A stretch of DNA of 64,000 bases from JBCCCJ01 sp039029315 (GTDB lineage: Bacteria > Bacteroidota > Bacteroidia > J057). The translations under genes and the position numbers were made by a program. The stretch covers positions 1 to 64,000 of the forward strand of contig JBCCGK010000053.1 of assembly GCA_039029315.1 (NCBI GenBank), read 5' to 3'. How positions within the stretch are numbered: position 1 is the stretch's first letter; each line of letters begins with the position of its first letter. The notes beneath the pieces were generated by a model that saw only the letters and a program-made list of their open reading frames with translations, was not told the DNA's origin and did not search any database. Shown here piece by piece: positions 44,386-55,500 of the stretch.

Positions 44386-46905
44386 ATGATGAGAATCCTA
44401 TGTTATGCGTTTGCATTGTTGTGTTGTGTTCCTGTTTTGGGACAGACAAACAAGCTCCTCAATGGGAGAATTCTGTATCAGAATAGTGGCAAACAACCAG
44501 CTATCGGGGTGAAGGTTTCAGGAGAGATTTCTGAGGATAATGCAGCCAATTCGACCTACTCAGCTTCCAATGGATCTTATCAATTGGTCTTCCCTGATGG
44601 CAAAGAAGGGGAGCTTGTTCAGCTTGCTATAGGAGAAACGGATCAGACAGGTCAGGCCATCGAGTTGGTCAATACCAGAGAAGTCGAACTCTGTCAGATT
44701 CCTGCAGATGCTTCGGAAGCGTTTGAGATCATTGTCTGTCCAAAAGGGTCCAGAGATCTTGCTGCTCAGCGGTATTATCGGATTCTGAAATCCTCTTCTG
44801 ATGCTGCGCTTGGGCAGGCCAAGGAACAATTGGATAGTCTCCTTGAAACGGAGGAAAAAGATTATGCACGCATTACCTCATTAAGTAATAAAATTGATCA
44901 ACTAGAATCCCAGGCTGATTCCCTTTCGATCTATAAGGAGGCGCTTCGCATTGCATCGATCAATCAGGATCAAGCGACTGAGCGTGTGAAGGAATATTTG
45001 CGGCTATTGGAGGAGGGACAATCCGTCCAAAAGGCTCGTGAGGCATTAAGCATGAAGAAGGCAAGCAGTCAATTAGATCAAAGTGTTAGGGGATTCAAAG
45101 CTGCCATTGAGGAGTTAGAGTTACGAGCAGGTGCATCGAGCAGCATTTTTGATTATGAAGATGCGATTGCTTGTTATGATACACTGATTTATCATTCGGA
45201 GAGAGTTGGGGTTAGAAGATTGAGAATCGCTGAATACCACAAAAACGCTGGCATATCTTCTCGAAAAGACGGAAAATTTATTACCGCTCTTAAATATGCT
45301 GAACAAGCAAAAACCATATTGGAAAAAGTCCTGCCTCCGAATGATATGAATCTTGCAATAATCTATAGCAATATTTCTTCTATTTACCATTCTATGGACA
45401 AACATCTTCTTGCACTTAAATGGCAACATCAAGCGATTAGAATTAAAGAAAATTCATCCTCAATCGATTCCAGAAGTGTTGCTAGTTCTCATAATAGTTT
45501 GGGGGCAATTTATCAAGGATTAGATTCTTTCAATCTTGCTCTAAAACATTATCAAAAAGCACTAAGATTTCGAGAACGATTTCCAGCTACAAATCGTCTT
45601 GAGTTAGCCATTTCTTACCATAATATCGCCTTTACATATGTAAGTCTAGATAGCCTTGTAAAAGCAACAGACTATCAGAAAAAGGCGATTCAGATAATAA
45701 AATCTACTTCTGATCCCCAACATCCTGATTTGGGTAATGCCTACAACAATTTAGCTTTCATATACAAGCATAGAAATCTATTCGAAGAGGCATTAAAATA
45801 TCAAATAAAGTGCTTGAACATACAAAAACTGATATTGAATTCTAAACATCCAGCCATTGCGAATTCTTTCAATAACATTGGAGACTATTACAGAAAACTG
45901 AATAAACAATCAGAAGCTGTTGATTATCAAATCAAAGCAATCCAAATTTATGAAGAAATCTTTCGTCCCAATCATCCTAGATTGGCTGGTGCTTATGGGA
46001 ATATTAGTCAATCTCTCCAAGAGTTAAATCAATTTAAACAAGCCCTTTCTTTTCAAGAAAAATCTATCAATATCCTTGAAAATTTAGACCCTTCCCCTAC
46101 TCTTCAATTGGCGATAGCTTACAATAACATTGCCTCAATTTATCAAAACCTAAATCAAGATGAAGAAGGGGTGAGATATCAAGCAAAATCAGTTCGTATG
46201 TTAGAGGAAATTCTCCCTCCGGGTCATGAGAATCTGGGAATTGTCTATTCGAACCTTGCCAAAAGTTATAAAGATCTAAACAGGTTTTCTGCAGCCATTG
46301 AATCACAAGAAAGAGCACTATTAATTTTTCAACAAGTCCTATCTGAAAATCACAATTATTTCAAAAAGGCATTCAATCATTGGTTGGAGATATACTATAA
46401 AAGAGGAGTTCATTTTTTCCACTTGAACGACTTTCATCATGCAATTTCAGATTTAGATACCGTGATTATTCAAGCTCCAAAAGATTGTGCCTTCCTTTTA
46501 GATGCCTGGTATTATAAAGCACTCTGTCACCATCATCTTCAAGATTTTCCGTCGGCTATTCAAGCCCTTCAAGATATCAAATCGTTCCCCTCTGATTCGC
46601 AAAAGAAAGAGCTTACGTCTTATCTCGGCCTTGCCTACGCCCACAACTCTCAATTCCCAGAAGCCAAGGCCGCCTTTACAGAATATGAAGCCATATATCC
46701 GGACGCTGGCATCACCCAAAGAAACTGGGCCGTCTACCATGCCCTTCAGGGCGAAGGACAGCAAGCCCGGCACCATCTCCAACTCGCCATCGAACGCGGA
46801 TATGACGATTGGGAGTGGATCAGACAAGCGGACTGTTTGAAACGCATCCGCAAGCACAAATCTATCAAGACGCTTATCAAAGCCGCACAGGAATCGACAG
46901 GATAA
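44386..46905 (+). CDS. Exported TPR protein, paralogue 1 of 4
   Basis: 839 residues. Signal peptide (MMRILCYAFALLCCVPVLGQ). A CarboxypepD-reg-like beta-sandwich (about 24-130: LNGRILYQNSGKQPAIGVKV to FEIIVCPKGSRD). A helical, coiled-coil-like linker (130-270) with the block ALRIASINQDQATERVK common to all four paralogues. About 10 TPRs of 42 residues (270-680, e.g. HPDLGNAYNNLAFIYKH). A conserved C-terminal TPR-like cap ends IERGYDDWEWIRQADCLKRI. The signal peptide places it in the periplasm or outside, with no anchor. It starts 3 bases after the EAD11 gene; ATG codons at 44386 and 44389 are both possible. DNA of the TPR part looks AT-richer than the two ends. Confidence 0.85.
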   Translation: MMRILCYAFALLCCVPVLGQTNKLLNGRILYQNSGKQPAIGVKVSGEISEDNAANSTYSASNGSYQLVFPDGKEGELVQLAIGETDQTGQAIELVNTREVELCQIPADASEAFEIIVCPKGSRDLAAQRYYRILKSSSDAALGQAKEQLDSLLETEEKDYARITSLSNKIDQLESQADSLSIYKEALRIASINQDQATERVKEYLRLLEEGQSVQKAREALSMKKASSQLDQSVRGFKAAIEELELRAGASSSIFDYEDAIACYDTLIYHSERVGVRRLRIAEYHKNAGISSRKDGKFITALKYAEQAKTILEKVLPPNDMNLAIIYSNISSIYHSMDKHLLALKWQHQAIRIKENSSSIDSRSVASSHNSLGAIYQGLDSFNLALKHYQKALRFRERFPATNRLELAISYHNIAFTYVSLDSLVKATDYQKKAIQIIKSTSDPQHPDLGNAYNNLAFIYKHRNLFEEALKYQIKCLNIQKLILNSKHPAIANSFNNIGDYYRKLNKQSEAVDYQIKAIQIYEEIFRPNHPRLAGAYGNISQSLQELNQFKQALSFQEKSINILENLDPSPTLQLAIAYNNIASIYQNLNQDEEGVRYQAKSVRMLEEILPPGHENLGIVYSNLAKSYKDLNRFSAAIESQERALLIFQQVLSENHNYFKKAFNHWLEIYYKRGVHFFHLNDFHHAISDLDTVIIQAPKDCAFLLDAWYYKALCHHHLQDFPSAIQALQDIKSFPSDSQKKELTSYLGLAYAHNSQFPEAKAAFTEYEAIYPDAGITQRNWAVYHALQGEGQQARHHLQLAIERGYDDWEWIRQADCLKRIRKHKSIKTLIKAAQESTG

Positions 46906-46932
46906 TTGCTCACAAACCAAACGCCCTTACGC

Positions 46933-49725
46933 ATGAAATACCTTTGTATGCTCGTACTCTGGACCCTTTGGGGAATGGGATGGCTGTTCGCCCAGCCTCA
47001 TGATGTCATGCGGACCAACAATAGCCTTCGCGGCAAGATCCTCTTCCTCAGCAGTGGAAAACAAGCTGCCAAGGGCGTAAAAATATCCGGTCGCATCAAT
47101 GAACTTGAACATGCCAATGCAGTCTATACCAGCAGCAGCCAAGGGGAATTTGAGTTGACCTTTCCCACAGCCAGAGATGGGTTCGCTGTTGAGTTACAGA
47201 TTGGAGAGACTGATCAGGAGGGCAATGAAATTGAAGTGGTGAATGAAAGAGCAGTAGAAGCCTGTCAGATCCCAGCACAAGTAACAGATGAGTTTACCAT
47301 TATTGTTGCGATCAAGGGTTCACGGGATGCCGTAGCTCTTCGGTATTACAATATTTTCAACATTTCTATCCAGGATGCCTTGCAACATGCAGAGCAGGAA
47401 TGGGCCCGCTTGGTGGCAGATCCCGACAAGGATTATCAAAAAATACAAGAACTCAGTGCCTGGATAGACAAAACGAAGAAGCAACAAGATTCCGTGGCTC
47501 TGTACAAGGAAGCCTATAGAATTGCATCCATTAACAAAGATTTTGCCTCAGACAGAATCCTGAAATATCTCAAGTTGTTGGATGAAGGGAAACAGATACA
47601 GGAAGCCCTCAAAGTATTGCAACCCCACGAGGCCATGCAGGAAGGAAGAGCTGGGATCAATAGGTTCAATGCCGCCATTGAAGAATTAGACATTCGAGCA
47701 AGTGGATTGCACACCATTTTTCACTATCAGGAAGCCCTCAGTTCCTATGATTCTATCCTCAGTCTGATGGACGAAATGGACCTCAATCGGATGCGGTTTG
47801 TCGAATACTACAAAAAAGCCAACAATGTCCTCAATGATGATGGAAAGTATAAGGGAGCTCTGGTCTATCAAAACAAAGCCCTTGATATTCAAAAAAAACA
47901 TCTCAATGCAGGTGATAGAGAAATCGCTGCCTCCTATGCCAATCTGGGAAATACCTATCGTAAGCTTGGAAAATTCAAACAAGCCCTGCAATTGCAAAAG
48001 AGATCGCAGGATTCCCTCGAAAAAATCCTGGACCCAAAGCATCTGGTTCTAGCAGCCTCTTACAACAATATATGTCTTACCTATTTAGCTTTAGGGAAAC
48101 GAGATTCTGCGCTTATTTTCACTCAAAAAGCAGTCCAGATTGGGAAGGAAAAACTTGATTCCTTAGATCTCGATCTTGCTTCCTACTATAGCAATATGGG
48201 GCTGGTTTACAAGGAAAACAATCAGTTTCAAGAAGCAATTGTATATTATCAAAAAGCCCTGAGCATTCGCAGCAAGATCTTGTCTTCCAACGATCCAGAC
48301 CTGGCTAACGCTTACAATAGCCTGGCACTAGCCTATCAAGGTCTAAGGAACCACCGACAAGCCATCGTACTTTTCAGAAAAGCCCTAAGCATTCGAGAAA
48401 CCACTCTTCATCCCAAACACCCTGATCTCGCAAACTCTTACAATAACATTGCCTCAACCCACCAATACCTCCGAGAAAATAAAGAAACGCTATTTTACCT
48501 TCATAAAGCAATCGACATTCTCAGGGAAATTTTGGATCCTCTGCACCCTGATCTGGCAACGGTTTATAACAATTATGCCCTTGCTCTACAGGATAAAGGC
48601 GACTATCAACAGGCCCTACATTATCATCAAGACGCCATCGCCATTCGTGAAAGCGTCCTTGACTCTCTTCACCCGGATTTGGCCACTTCCTTTCACAACA
48701 TAGCCAATACGCTTCAAGCGCTTAATCAATTCCCGGAAGCCTTGTCATTTCGCTGGAAGGCGATTCACATGCGGGAGCAAATTTTTCACAAAAATCACCC
48801 CAAGGTGGCTGCCTCTTATGGAGGGTTAGGCAATACGTTTGAGGTATCCGGCGAACCAGATAGTGCCATCAAGTACAAAATCAAAGCCGTTCATATTTTT
48901 GAGTCCCAGCCGACACCACATCCAGATCTTGCCATGTATTATGGCAATCTTGGAAATGCGTATGAAAGTCTTGAACAGTACGAAAAAGCCTTGGAGTTTC
49001 AGGAAAAATCCGTCGGAATGATGCAGAAAAGACTCCCGCCAACTCATCCCATGTTGGGGATGTCATACAACAATATTGCCAATACTCATAAGAAACTCAC
49101 AAACTTCCCTCTAGCGATTGCTTATCAAAGAAGATGTCTGGAAAACTTTGAAACCTCCCTAAGTCCAGAGCATCCTTATCAACAAGCGGCTTTCCAAAGC
49201 CTGCTCTCCATCTACCATGCAAGAGGAATGGACTTGTATGAAAAAGGTGCTTATGCCTCGGCACTTACAGATTTTGACACCATTCTTACACACTCCAGGG
49301 ATTCTTCACAGACCCTTTGTGATGCGCTTTTTTATGCAGGCAAATGTCAGGATCAATTGGGGGACTATGCTCAGGCCATTCAGCACTATCTTCAAGCTCA
49401 GCTTATTTTTCCTGATATCATAGAAGGAGACTTTTATGCAGATCTTGGGTTGGCCTATCTCAAAAATCATCAATGGTCGCTAGCTGAATCAGCCTTTCAC
49501 TCCTATGAGCAATTGTACCCGCTTTCAGGCATAAGTTATCGGAATCGGGCCGCATTTCATTCTATACAGCGACAGCCAAAATTGGCAAAAAAGGCACTAA
49601 AATCTGCCTGGCAAGCAGGCTATCAAGATCTAGCATGGTTGCAATCTGATTCCTCAATGGACTCCATCAGAAACGAAACATTCTTCATCCGCCTCGTCAA
49701 TAAACTGAACAAAAAAAGTTCATAA
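46933..49725 (+). CDS. Exported TPR protein, paralogue 2 of 4
   Basis: 930 residues from the ATG at 46933, which begins the signal peptide (MKYLCMLVLWTLWGMGWLFAQ); the frame opens upstream with a non-ATG codon. The order is as in paralogue 1: beta-sandwich (LRGKILFLSSGKQAAKGVKI to FTIIVAIKGSRD), linker with AYRIASINKDFASDRIL, about 12 TPRs with the repeat consensus HPDLANSYNNIA, and a C-terminal cap ending AWQAGYQDLAWLQSDSSMD. TPRs of this kinesin-light-chain type bind peptides or proteins. Separated from paralogue 1 by 27 bases. Confidence 0.85.
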   Translation: MKYLCMLVLWTLWGMGWLFAQPHDVMRTNNSLRGKILFLSSGKQAAKGVKISGRINELEHANAVYTSSSQGEFELTFPTARDGFAVELQIGETDQEGNEIEVVNERAVEACQIPAQVTDEFTIIVAIKGSRDAVALRYYNIFNISIQDALQHAEQEWARLVADPDKDYQKIQELSAWIDKTKKQQDSVALYKEAYRIASINKDFASDRILKYLKLLDEGKQIQEALKVLQPHEAMQEGRAGINRFNAAIEELDIRASGLHTIFHYQEALSSYDSILSLMDEMDLNRMRFVEYYKKANNVLNDDGKYKGALVYQNKALDIQKKHLNAGDREIAASYANLGNTYRKLGKFKQALQLQKRSQDSLEKILDPKHLVLAASYNNICLTYLALGKRDSALIFTQKAVQIGKEKLDSLDLDLASYYSNMGLVYKENNQFQEAIVYYQKALSIRSKILSSNDPDLANAYNSLALAYQGLRNHRQAIVLFRKALSIRETTLHPKHPDLANSYNNIASTHQYLRENKETLFYLHKAIDILREILDPLHPDLATVYNNYALALQDKGDYQQALHYHQDAIAIRESVLDSLHPDLATSFHNIANTLQALNQFPEALSFRWKAIHMREQIFHKNHPKVAASYGGLGNTFEVSGEPDSAIKYKIKAVHIFESQPTPHPDLAMYYGNLGNAYESLEQYEKALEFQEKSVGMMQKRLPPTHPMLGMSYNNIANTHKKLTNFPLAIAYQRRCLENFETSLSPEHPYQQAAFQSLLSIYHARGMDLYEKGAYASALTDFDTILTHSRDSSQTLCDALFYAGKCQDQLGDYAQAIQHYLQAQLIFPDIIEGDFYADLGLAYLKNHQWSLAESAFHSYEQLYPLSGISYRNRAAFHSIQRQPKLAKKALKSAWQAGYQDLAWLQSDSSMDSIRNETFFIRLVNKLNKKSS

Positions 49726-49752
49726 GCATCAACAACTCCTAAAGAATAGGTC

Positions 49753-52533
49753 ATGAATTCATTGGGTATGAAATCCCTTATGACATGCTGCCAGATTCTT
49801 GTTTGGGGAACAGGAATGATCCTCGCACAGCAGAACGATATGCTGCGGGGAGAAATCCTTTTTTTGAGCAGTGGCAAACAAGCAGCCATCGGCGTCGAAG
49901 TATCGGGGAGCATTCGAAATGCGGAATATGCCAATCCGGTTTATACGACAAGCACGGGTGAATTTCAGCTTCACTTCCCCAACGCACGAGATGGATATCG
50001 GGTCACCCTCACCATTGGGACCACAGACAAAAACGGAACCGAAATCGAACTGGTCAATGACAGGGAAGTAGAGGAATGCAGGATTCCAGCCAATCCTTTG
50101 GCCGTATTTCCCATCATTGTATGCAGAAAAGGTGCGCGAGACAAGATTGCTCAAAAATATTATCGCATCATCAAAACCTCCGCTGACATCGCCCTGGAAA
50201 AGACCAAAAAGAGTCTGGACAGCTTGAGACATGTGCGGAATATCAACTACCAATTGATTGGGGAATTGAGTGCAAGAATCCAACGGCTGGAATTGCAAAA
50301 TGATTCTCTCTCCATCTATCGAGAGGCCTTCAGGATTGCCTCGATCAATAAAGACAATGCTTCTGACAGGGTTCTCAAATACATCCGACTACTGGACGAG
50401 GGAAAATCCGTTCAGGAAGCCAGAGAAGCCTTGAGTATCAAGAAAGCAGCAAAGGATTTGAAGAAAAATCTAAGCGAATTTGAGGATGCCATCAAGGAAT
50501 TGGAACATCGGGCAAGGGCCTCTTTGCGGATTGAGGAGGTGGATGAGGCGCTTCGGGCCTATCAAAACAGCATTCTCTATTTCGAAAAAATGGGAAAAGA
50601 CAGTCTGAGCATTGTTGACATCTACTGGTCCTATGCCCAGGAATTATACCATGCCGGACAGTATGGACACGCCTTATCGTTCCATAGAAAAGCTTATGAT
50701 ATTCAGACCATTTTCCTCAGACCTGATCATCTTGATTTCGCAACTTCCTATTATCATCTGGCTGGGGCTTGGTATGGCATGGGGCAGTATGATTCGGCAC
50801 TGGCCTATGCACAGGCTTCGCTTCAGATTCGGCGTGATAGCCTGAGTGATACAGACCTGGCCCTTGCTTTAGCCTTCGATCGCCTCGGTCTTTGCCAATT
50901 GGCTCTGGGACACTTCAATCAGGCCAACAAACAGTTTGCACAGGCCTTGCAGATCCTGAAATCCTCCACTGACTTTAGCTATCTTTCCTCTCTTGCCAAC
51001 ACTTATAGTCATCTTGGGGTCGTATATCATGAACTCGGAGCCTATCAGCAGGCCCTGCAAGCCCATCAATCAGCCATTTATCTATGGAAAAACCTCCATG
51101 ATCGTCCCTCAGTCGATCTTGCAACCTCTTATACCCATCTTTCGCGCACACATCTAGCATTGGGGTCGATCGAACAAGCATTCAGCTATCAGCAACAATC
51201 GCTGAACATTCGGACGAAATTCTTGTCGGATTCTCATCCCCTTCTCGCAGAATCCTACCAAACTCTCGCCTTGATATGGAAGAGAAAGGGACAACTTGAC
51301 TCCACCCTTCACTATCAAGACAGGGCTCGTAAGATCCTCCAACATACGCTCCCTTCCACACACCCCACGCTTGCCACATTGTTTCACAATATCGCTTTGT
51401 CTCATCAAGCGCTGAACAACTATGATCGTGCCATTCATTATCACGAGCAAGCCATTAGGATTCTGACAAAGGGAGGCTATGTTATGCATCCTGATTTGGC
51501 GACCTCCTACCATGGTCTGGCTGTGACTTTTGCAAGGACAGGTCAATTCGAGCAGGCCCTGGAAGTTGCACAAAAATCTTTGAACATTCGAGAACAAATA
51601 TACCCCAATTCTCATCCAGCCATTGCACATATTTCCCAAACCTGCGCGGCTATCTATCTGAACTTGCAGCAATATGAGCTTGCCATTCAGTATCAAAAGC
51701 AATCTATCAGTGCTTATGAGAAAAGTGAATTGGCAGCCTATCCTGGTCTCAGCACAGCTTATGCACAATTGAGTCAGATGTTTCGTTGGTCGGCTCAAGT
51801 TTCTCAGGCACTTTTTTGGCAAAAGAAAGCCCTGTACATCCTGGAATCCAGCCCAAATCGATCGGACAAGGAAATAGGAGTTCAATATTTGCATCTGGCC
51901 GCTATCCTCCTATCGGAACACAAGCCACAAGAAGCTGACAAGGCTTTTCAGCAAGGAATCATTGAGCTAGAGGCGGAATTATCCATCAATCAACCTCTTC
52001 AGAAAAAGGTGGCTGAACTTGGCTTCATGATTCAAGACGCACGGGCAAAAAAGGCATTCGCAGATCAAGACTATACATCCGCCTTGCGCACCTTTTCTCA
52101 ATACCCCTCAGCCAAGCATTCGGGCAAGAGTTGGACCTATATTGGGCTGTGCCATTATTATCTGGAACAGTATCCGGATGCCATTCACGCCTATCAGCAG
52201 GCGGCTATCCTTTCTCCTGCCATCAAGGCCCACCATTTCTACAACAACCTCGGCCTGGCATATATCAGACAAGGAAAATTCGATCGCGCACAGGCTGCCT
52301 TTGAGCAGTACGAACACCTGGCTCCCCTGGATGGAAGAGCCTATCGCAACTGGGCAATATTTCACGCCCTTCAGCACGAGTATGATCGCGCATTGGAATA
52401 TCTCGCCCAGGCAGTGGACCTCGGATATAATAAGAGTGAGTGGATGGAGTCAGAAGTGGCATTCATCCCTATTCACTCAGACAAATCATATCTTAAGCTA
52501 TTGAATAAAGCCAGGAAAGCACAGAAAAAGTAA
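49753..52533 (+). CDS. Exported TPR protein, paralogue 3 of 4
   Basis: 926 residues. Signal peptide LMTCCQILVWGTGMILAQ, preceded by a short polar start (MNSLGMKS), so the second ATG at 49768 is an alternative. Then the beta-sandwich (LRGEILFLSSGKQAAIGVEV), a linker with AFRIASINKDNASDRVL, about 11 TPRs whose sequences differ most from the other paralogues (e.g. LDFATSYYHLAGAWYGMG, VDLATSYTHLSRTHLALG), and the cap ending AVDLGYNKSEWMESE. Its TPR DNA looks GC-richer than that of paralogues 1 and 4. It lies 27 bases after paralogue 2. Confidence 0.85.
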   Translation: MNSLGMKSLMTCCQILVWGTGMILAQQNDMLRGEILFLSSGKQAAIGVEVSGSIRNAEYANPVYTTSTGEFQLHFPNARDGYRVTLTIGTTDKNGTEIELVNDREVEECRIPANPLAVFPIIVCRKGARDKIAQKYYRIIKTSADIALEKTKKSLDSLRHVRNINYQLIGELSARIQRLELQNDSLSIYREAFRIASINKDNASDRVLKYIRLLDEGKSVQEAREALSIKKAAKDLKKNLSEFEDAIKELEHRARASLRIEEVDEALRAYQNSILYFEKMGKDSLSIVDIYWSYAQELYHAGQYGHALSFHRKAYDIQTIFLRPDHLDFATSYYHLAGAWYGMGQYDSALAYAQASLQIRRDSLSDTDLALALAFDRLGLCQLALGHFNQANKQFAQALQILKSSTDFSYLSSLANTYSHLGVVYHELGAYQQALQAHQSAIYLWKNLHDRPSVDLATSYTHLSRTHLALGSIEQAFSYQQQSLNIRTKFLSDSHPLLAESYQTLALIWKRKGQLDSTLHYQDRARKILQHTLPSTHPTLATLFHNIALSHQALNNYDRAIHYHEQAIRILTKGGYVMHPDLATSYHGLAVTFARTGQFEQALEVAQKSLNIREQIYPNSHPAIAHISQTCAAIYLNLQQYELAIQYQKQSISAYEKSELAAYPGLSTAYAQLSQMFRWSAQVSQALFWQKKALYILESSPNRSDKEIGVQYLHLAAILLSEHKPQEADKAFQQGIIELEAELSINQPLQKKVAELGFMIQDARAKKAFADQDYTSALRTFSQYPSAKHSGKSWTYIGLCHYYLEQYPDAIHAYQQAAILSPAIKAHHFYNNLGLAYIRQGKFDRAQAAFEQYEHLAPLDGRAYRNWAIFHALQHEYDRALEYLAQAVDLGYNKSEWMESEVAFIPIHSDKSYLKLLNKARKAQKK

Positions 52534-52559
52534 TTCATTCCACCCAACCCTCTTTCCTT

Positions 52560-55500
52560 ATGAAATCACACTTCTTCCACTTCTTCCTGATGTGCTGCAT
52601 GTTTGGGACCTCTCTCGGTCAATCCTCTCACATCTTGCGCGGCCACATCTTGTTTCTCAGCAGCGACCAACAAGCTGTAATCGGTGTCAAAATCTCCGGG
52701 GAAGTTCCTGGATCAGGAGCAGCCAATGCGGTCTACTCCAACAAGCATGGCGAATTTGAGTTAGAATTCCCGTCGGCACAAGTAGGTCAATTGGTATCTC
52801 TGACTATCGAATCGACAGACCAGAATGGCAGACAACTAGAACTGGTAAATGAGCGAGAGGTGGCTGTCTGTCGAATCCCTGCTTCTCCCACGGAGTCTTT
52901 TGAGATAATTATGGCAGTAAAGGGCACACGTGATGCGGCTGCACAAACATATTATGGGATCATCGCTTCTTCCGTTCAGAAGGAATTGGCCAAAAAGCAG
53001 AAGGAGTTGGAACGCATCCTGCGCAAAAACTCCCAGGATTATGCGGCCATTTCGGCTATGGTTGACAGAGTCACCGCTCTGGAACAACAAGCAGACTCTC
53101 TCACCCTCTATCAAGAAGCTTTTCGCATTGCTTCTATCAATACAGACAAAGCCAGCAAGCGAGTCCTGGCCTATCTCAGGATGTTAGAGGAGGGAAAGTC
53201 TATTGCTCAGGCCCGAAAAGCCTTGAATATAGACAAAGCTGCAAATGATCTTCAAACAAGCATCTCACAATTTGATGCTGCTATCCAGGAATTGGATGTG
53301 CGTGCCAGAGCTTCCATCAGCATTTTTGATTATACAGATGCCATTGCCTGTTATGATACGATGATTCATTATTCGGAGCGGATGGGGATTGATCGGCTGG
53401 AAATTGCCGATCACTATGCTGATTTGGCTTGGGTATACAAGCTCGATGGACAGTATCAAAGATCTTTGGATGTGTATCATATGGCCAGAGAAACAAAAGA
53501 AAAAATCCTTCCTTCCAAACATCGTGAACTAGCAAATATTTATAACAAAATCAGTGGTACACATAGATTCTTAGGCCAATATGAAGAAGCATTAATATAT
53601 CATCAACGTACCATTCACATTTGGGAAGCAATACATGAGTCAGGGAAGCTTGATTTAGCAGAAGCATATTTGAATAAAGGGTCGACACTACACCAATTGG
53701 GACTATATGATTCTGCCTTAACATTTCATGAAAAAGGAATTGCAATATTAAAAGGCTCACCAAAACATAAGAAATTAGATATCGCAGGGGCCTATTTAAA
53801 AATAGCAAATACTTTTCAAGAACTCGGTCAATTTAAAGAGGCAAGTTCAATCGGGAAACAAGCTCTCAACATGTTTGAAGAGATTTTGACTCCAAGGCAT
53901 CCAGATTTAGCTACTGCCTATGATAATTATGGACTAACTGCAAATGAACTTGGTCATTATTCTGAATCACTCATATACCATCAGAAAGCCTTGGACATTC
54001 GTCAAAAAGTCCTAAAACCCAAGCATCCAGCTTTAGCCAATTCCTATAATAATATTGCGCTTACATATATGGCAATGGGAGAGTATCAAAAGGCCCTTTC
54101 ATACTTTCAGTCCTCTTCACAGATTTTGGAAAACTTATATGGTCAGAATCATCCATTAGTAGGCGATATATATGGAAATATTGGAACAAGTTACCAGAAT
54201 TTGGGGCAGTTTGATCAAGCCATTGACTTCCACTTGGAATCTGTCAAGGTTTTAGAAAAAATATTAGATGCTGAACATCCAGACTTGGCTTGGTCTTTCC
54301 ATAATTTAGCTAATTCTTATCATGGATCTAATCAACATGATCAGGCGGTGATTTTTTATCAAAAGGCTTTGAACATTTTACTGAAATCAGGTCTTGAATC
54401 CGATCATCATCATTTTGGAGCCTTGTACAACAATTTAGCATCAACCTATCAAGCATTGGGAGAGTATAAAAATGCGCTTGCCTATAATTTAAAAAGCATA
54501 AGAATTCTAAAGATTAAATTTCCAGAGAATCATCCTGCCTTTGCATCCTCCTATACAAATATTGGATTATGTCATCAAAGGATTGGCCAATTGGATTCAT
54601 CCTTATTTTTCCATCAAAAAGCCATCCAGATTTTGGAAGAGAATGAAGACTCCGATCCATCCACTTTGTCCACATGCTACAATAATATTTCCTTGACCTA
54701 TCGAGAATTGGGACAACATGATAAGGCTCGAAGCACCTTAGAAAAATCCATCAGGATAAAAAAAGAATTTGAAAATCCAGACTATATATCTTTGATTATA
54801 TCATACAGAAATTTATCTATTCTCAACTATTCCCTGGGAGATTATAATCAATCCCTATTAGATTGTAGAAAAAGTCTGGAAATGGGGAAAAAGAGTCAGC
54901 TCATCAATCAACTGGAAAATGCAGGAACATACGGTATTCTGGGGGTTATTCATGAACAAATGGGCAAACTTGATTCAGCAATATTTTATCAGAAAAAAGC
55001 ATTGGACATACGAGAGAAATTGCTTGATCCCATGCACCCTGAAATTGCGCTAACTTACAACAATCTTTCTGGAAGTTATTTTGCTTCAGAAAAGTACGAA
55101 TTAGCGCTTGAATATGATAAAAAAGCGATCCGTATCAGGGAAAAAATCCTCGATCCAAAGCATCCTCTTTTGGCCATGTCATACAACAATATATCCTCCG
55201 AGTACAAGGTCCTGGGGAAAAGAAAAAAAGCAATTCGCTTTGCCCGAAAATCTCTAAGCATTAAACAGGAAGTATTTCCACCTCATCATCCTTCTACAGC
55301 CAAATCCCTGAATAGCATGGCGGATTTTTTCCTTCAAGCAGAACAATATGACTCTGCTCTTTACTACAATCAACATGCCCTTTCAATCAGAGAAACATCC
55401 TTGCCTCCAAGTCATCCTGATATAGCCATCAGCAATGGAAACTTGGCAAAGGTGTATTTAGACATAGGCAAGTATGACACAGCACTAACCTGTATTCAAA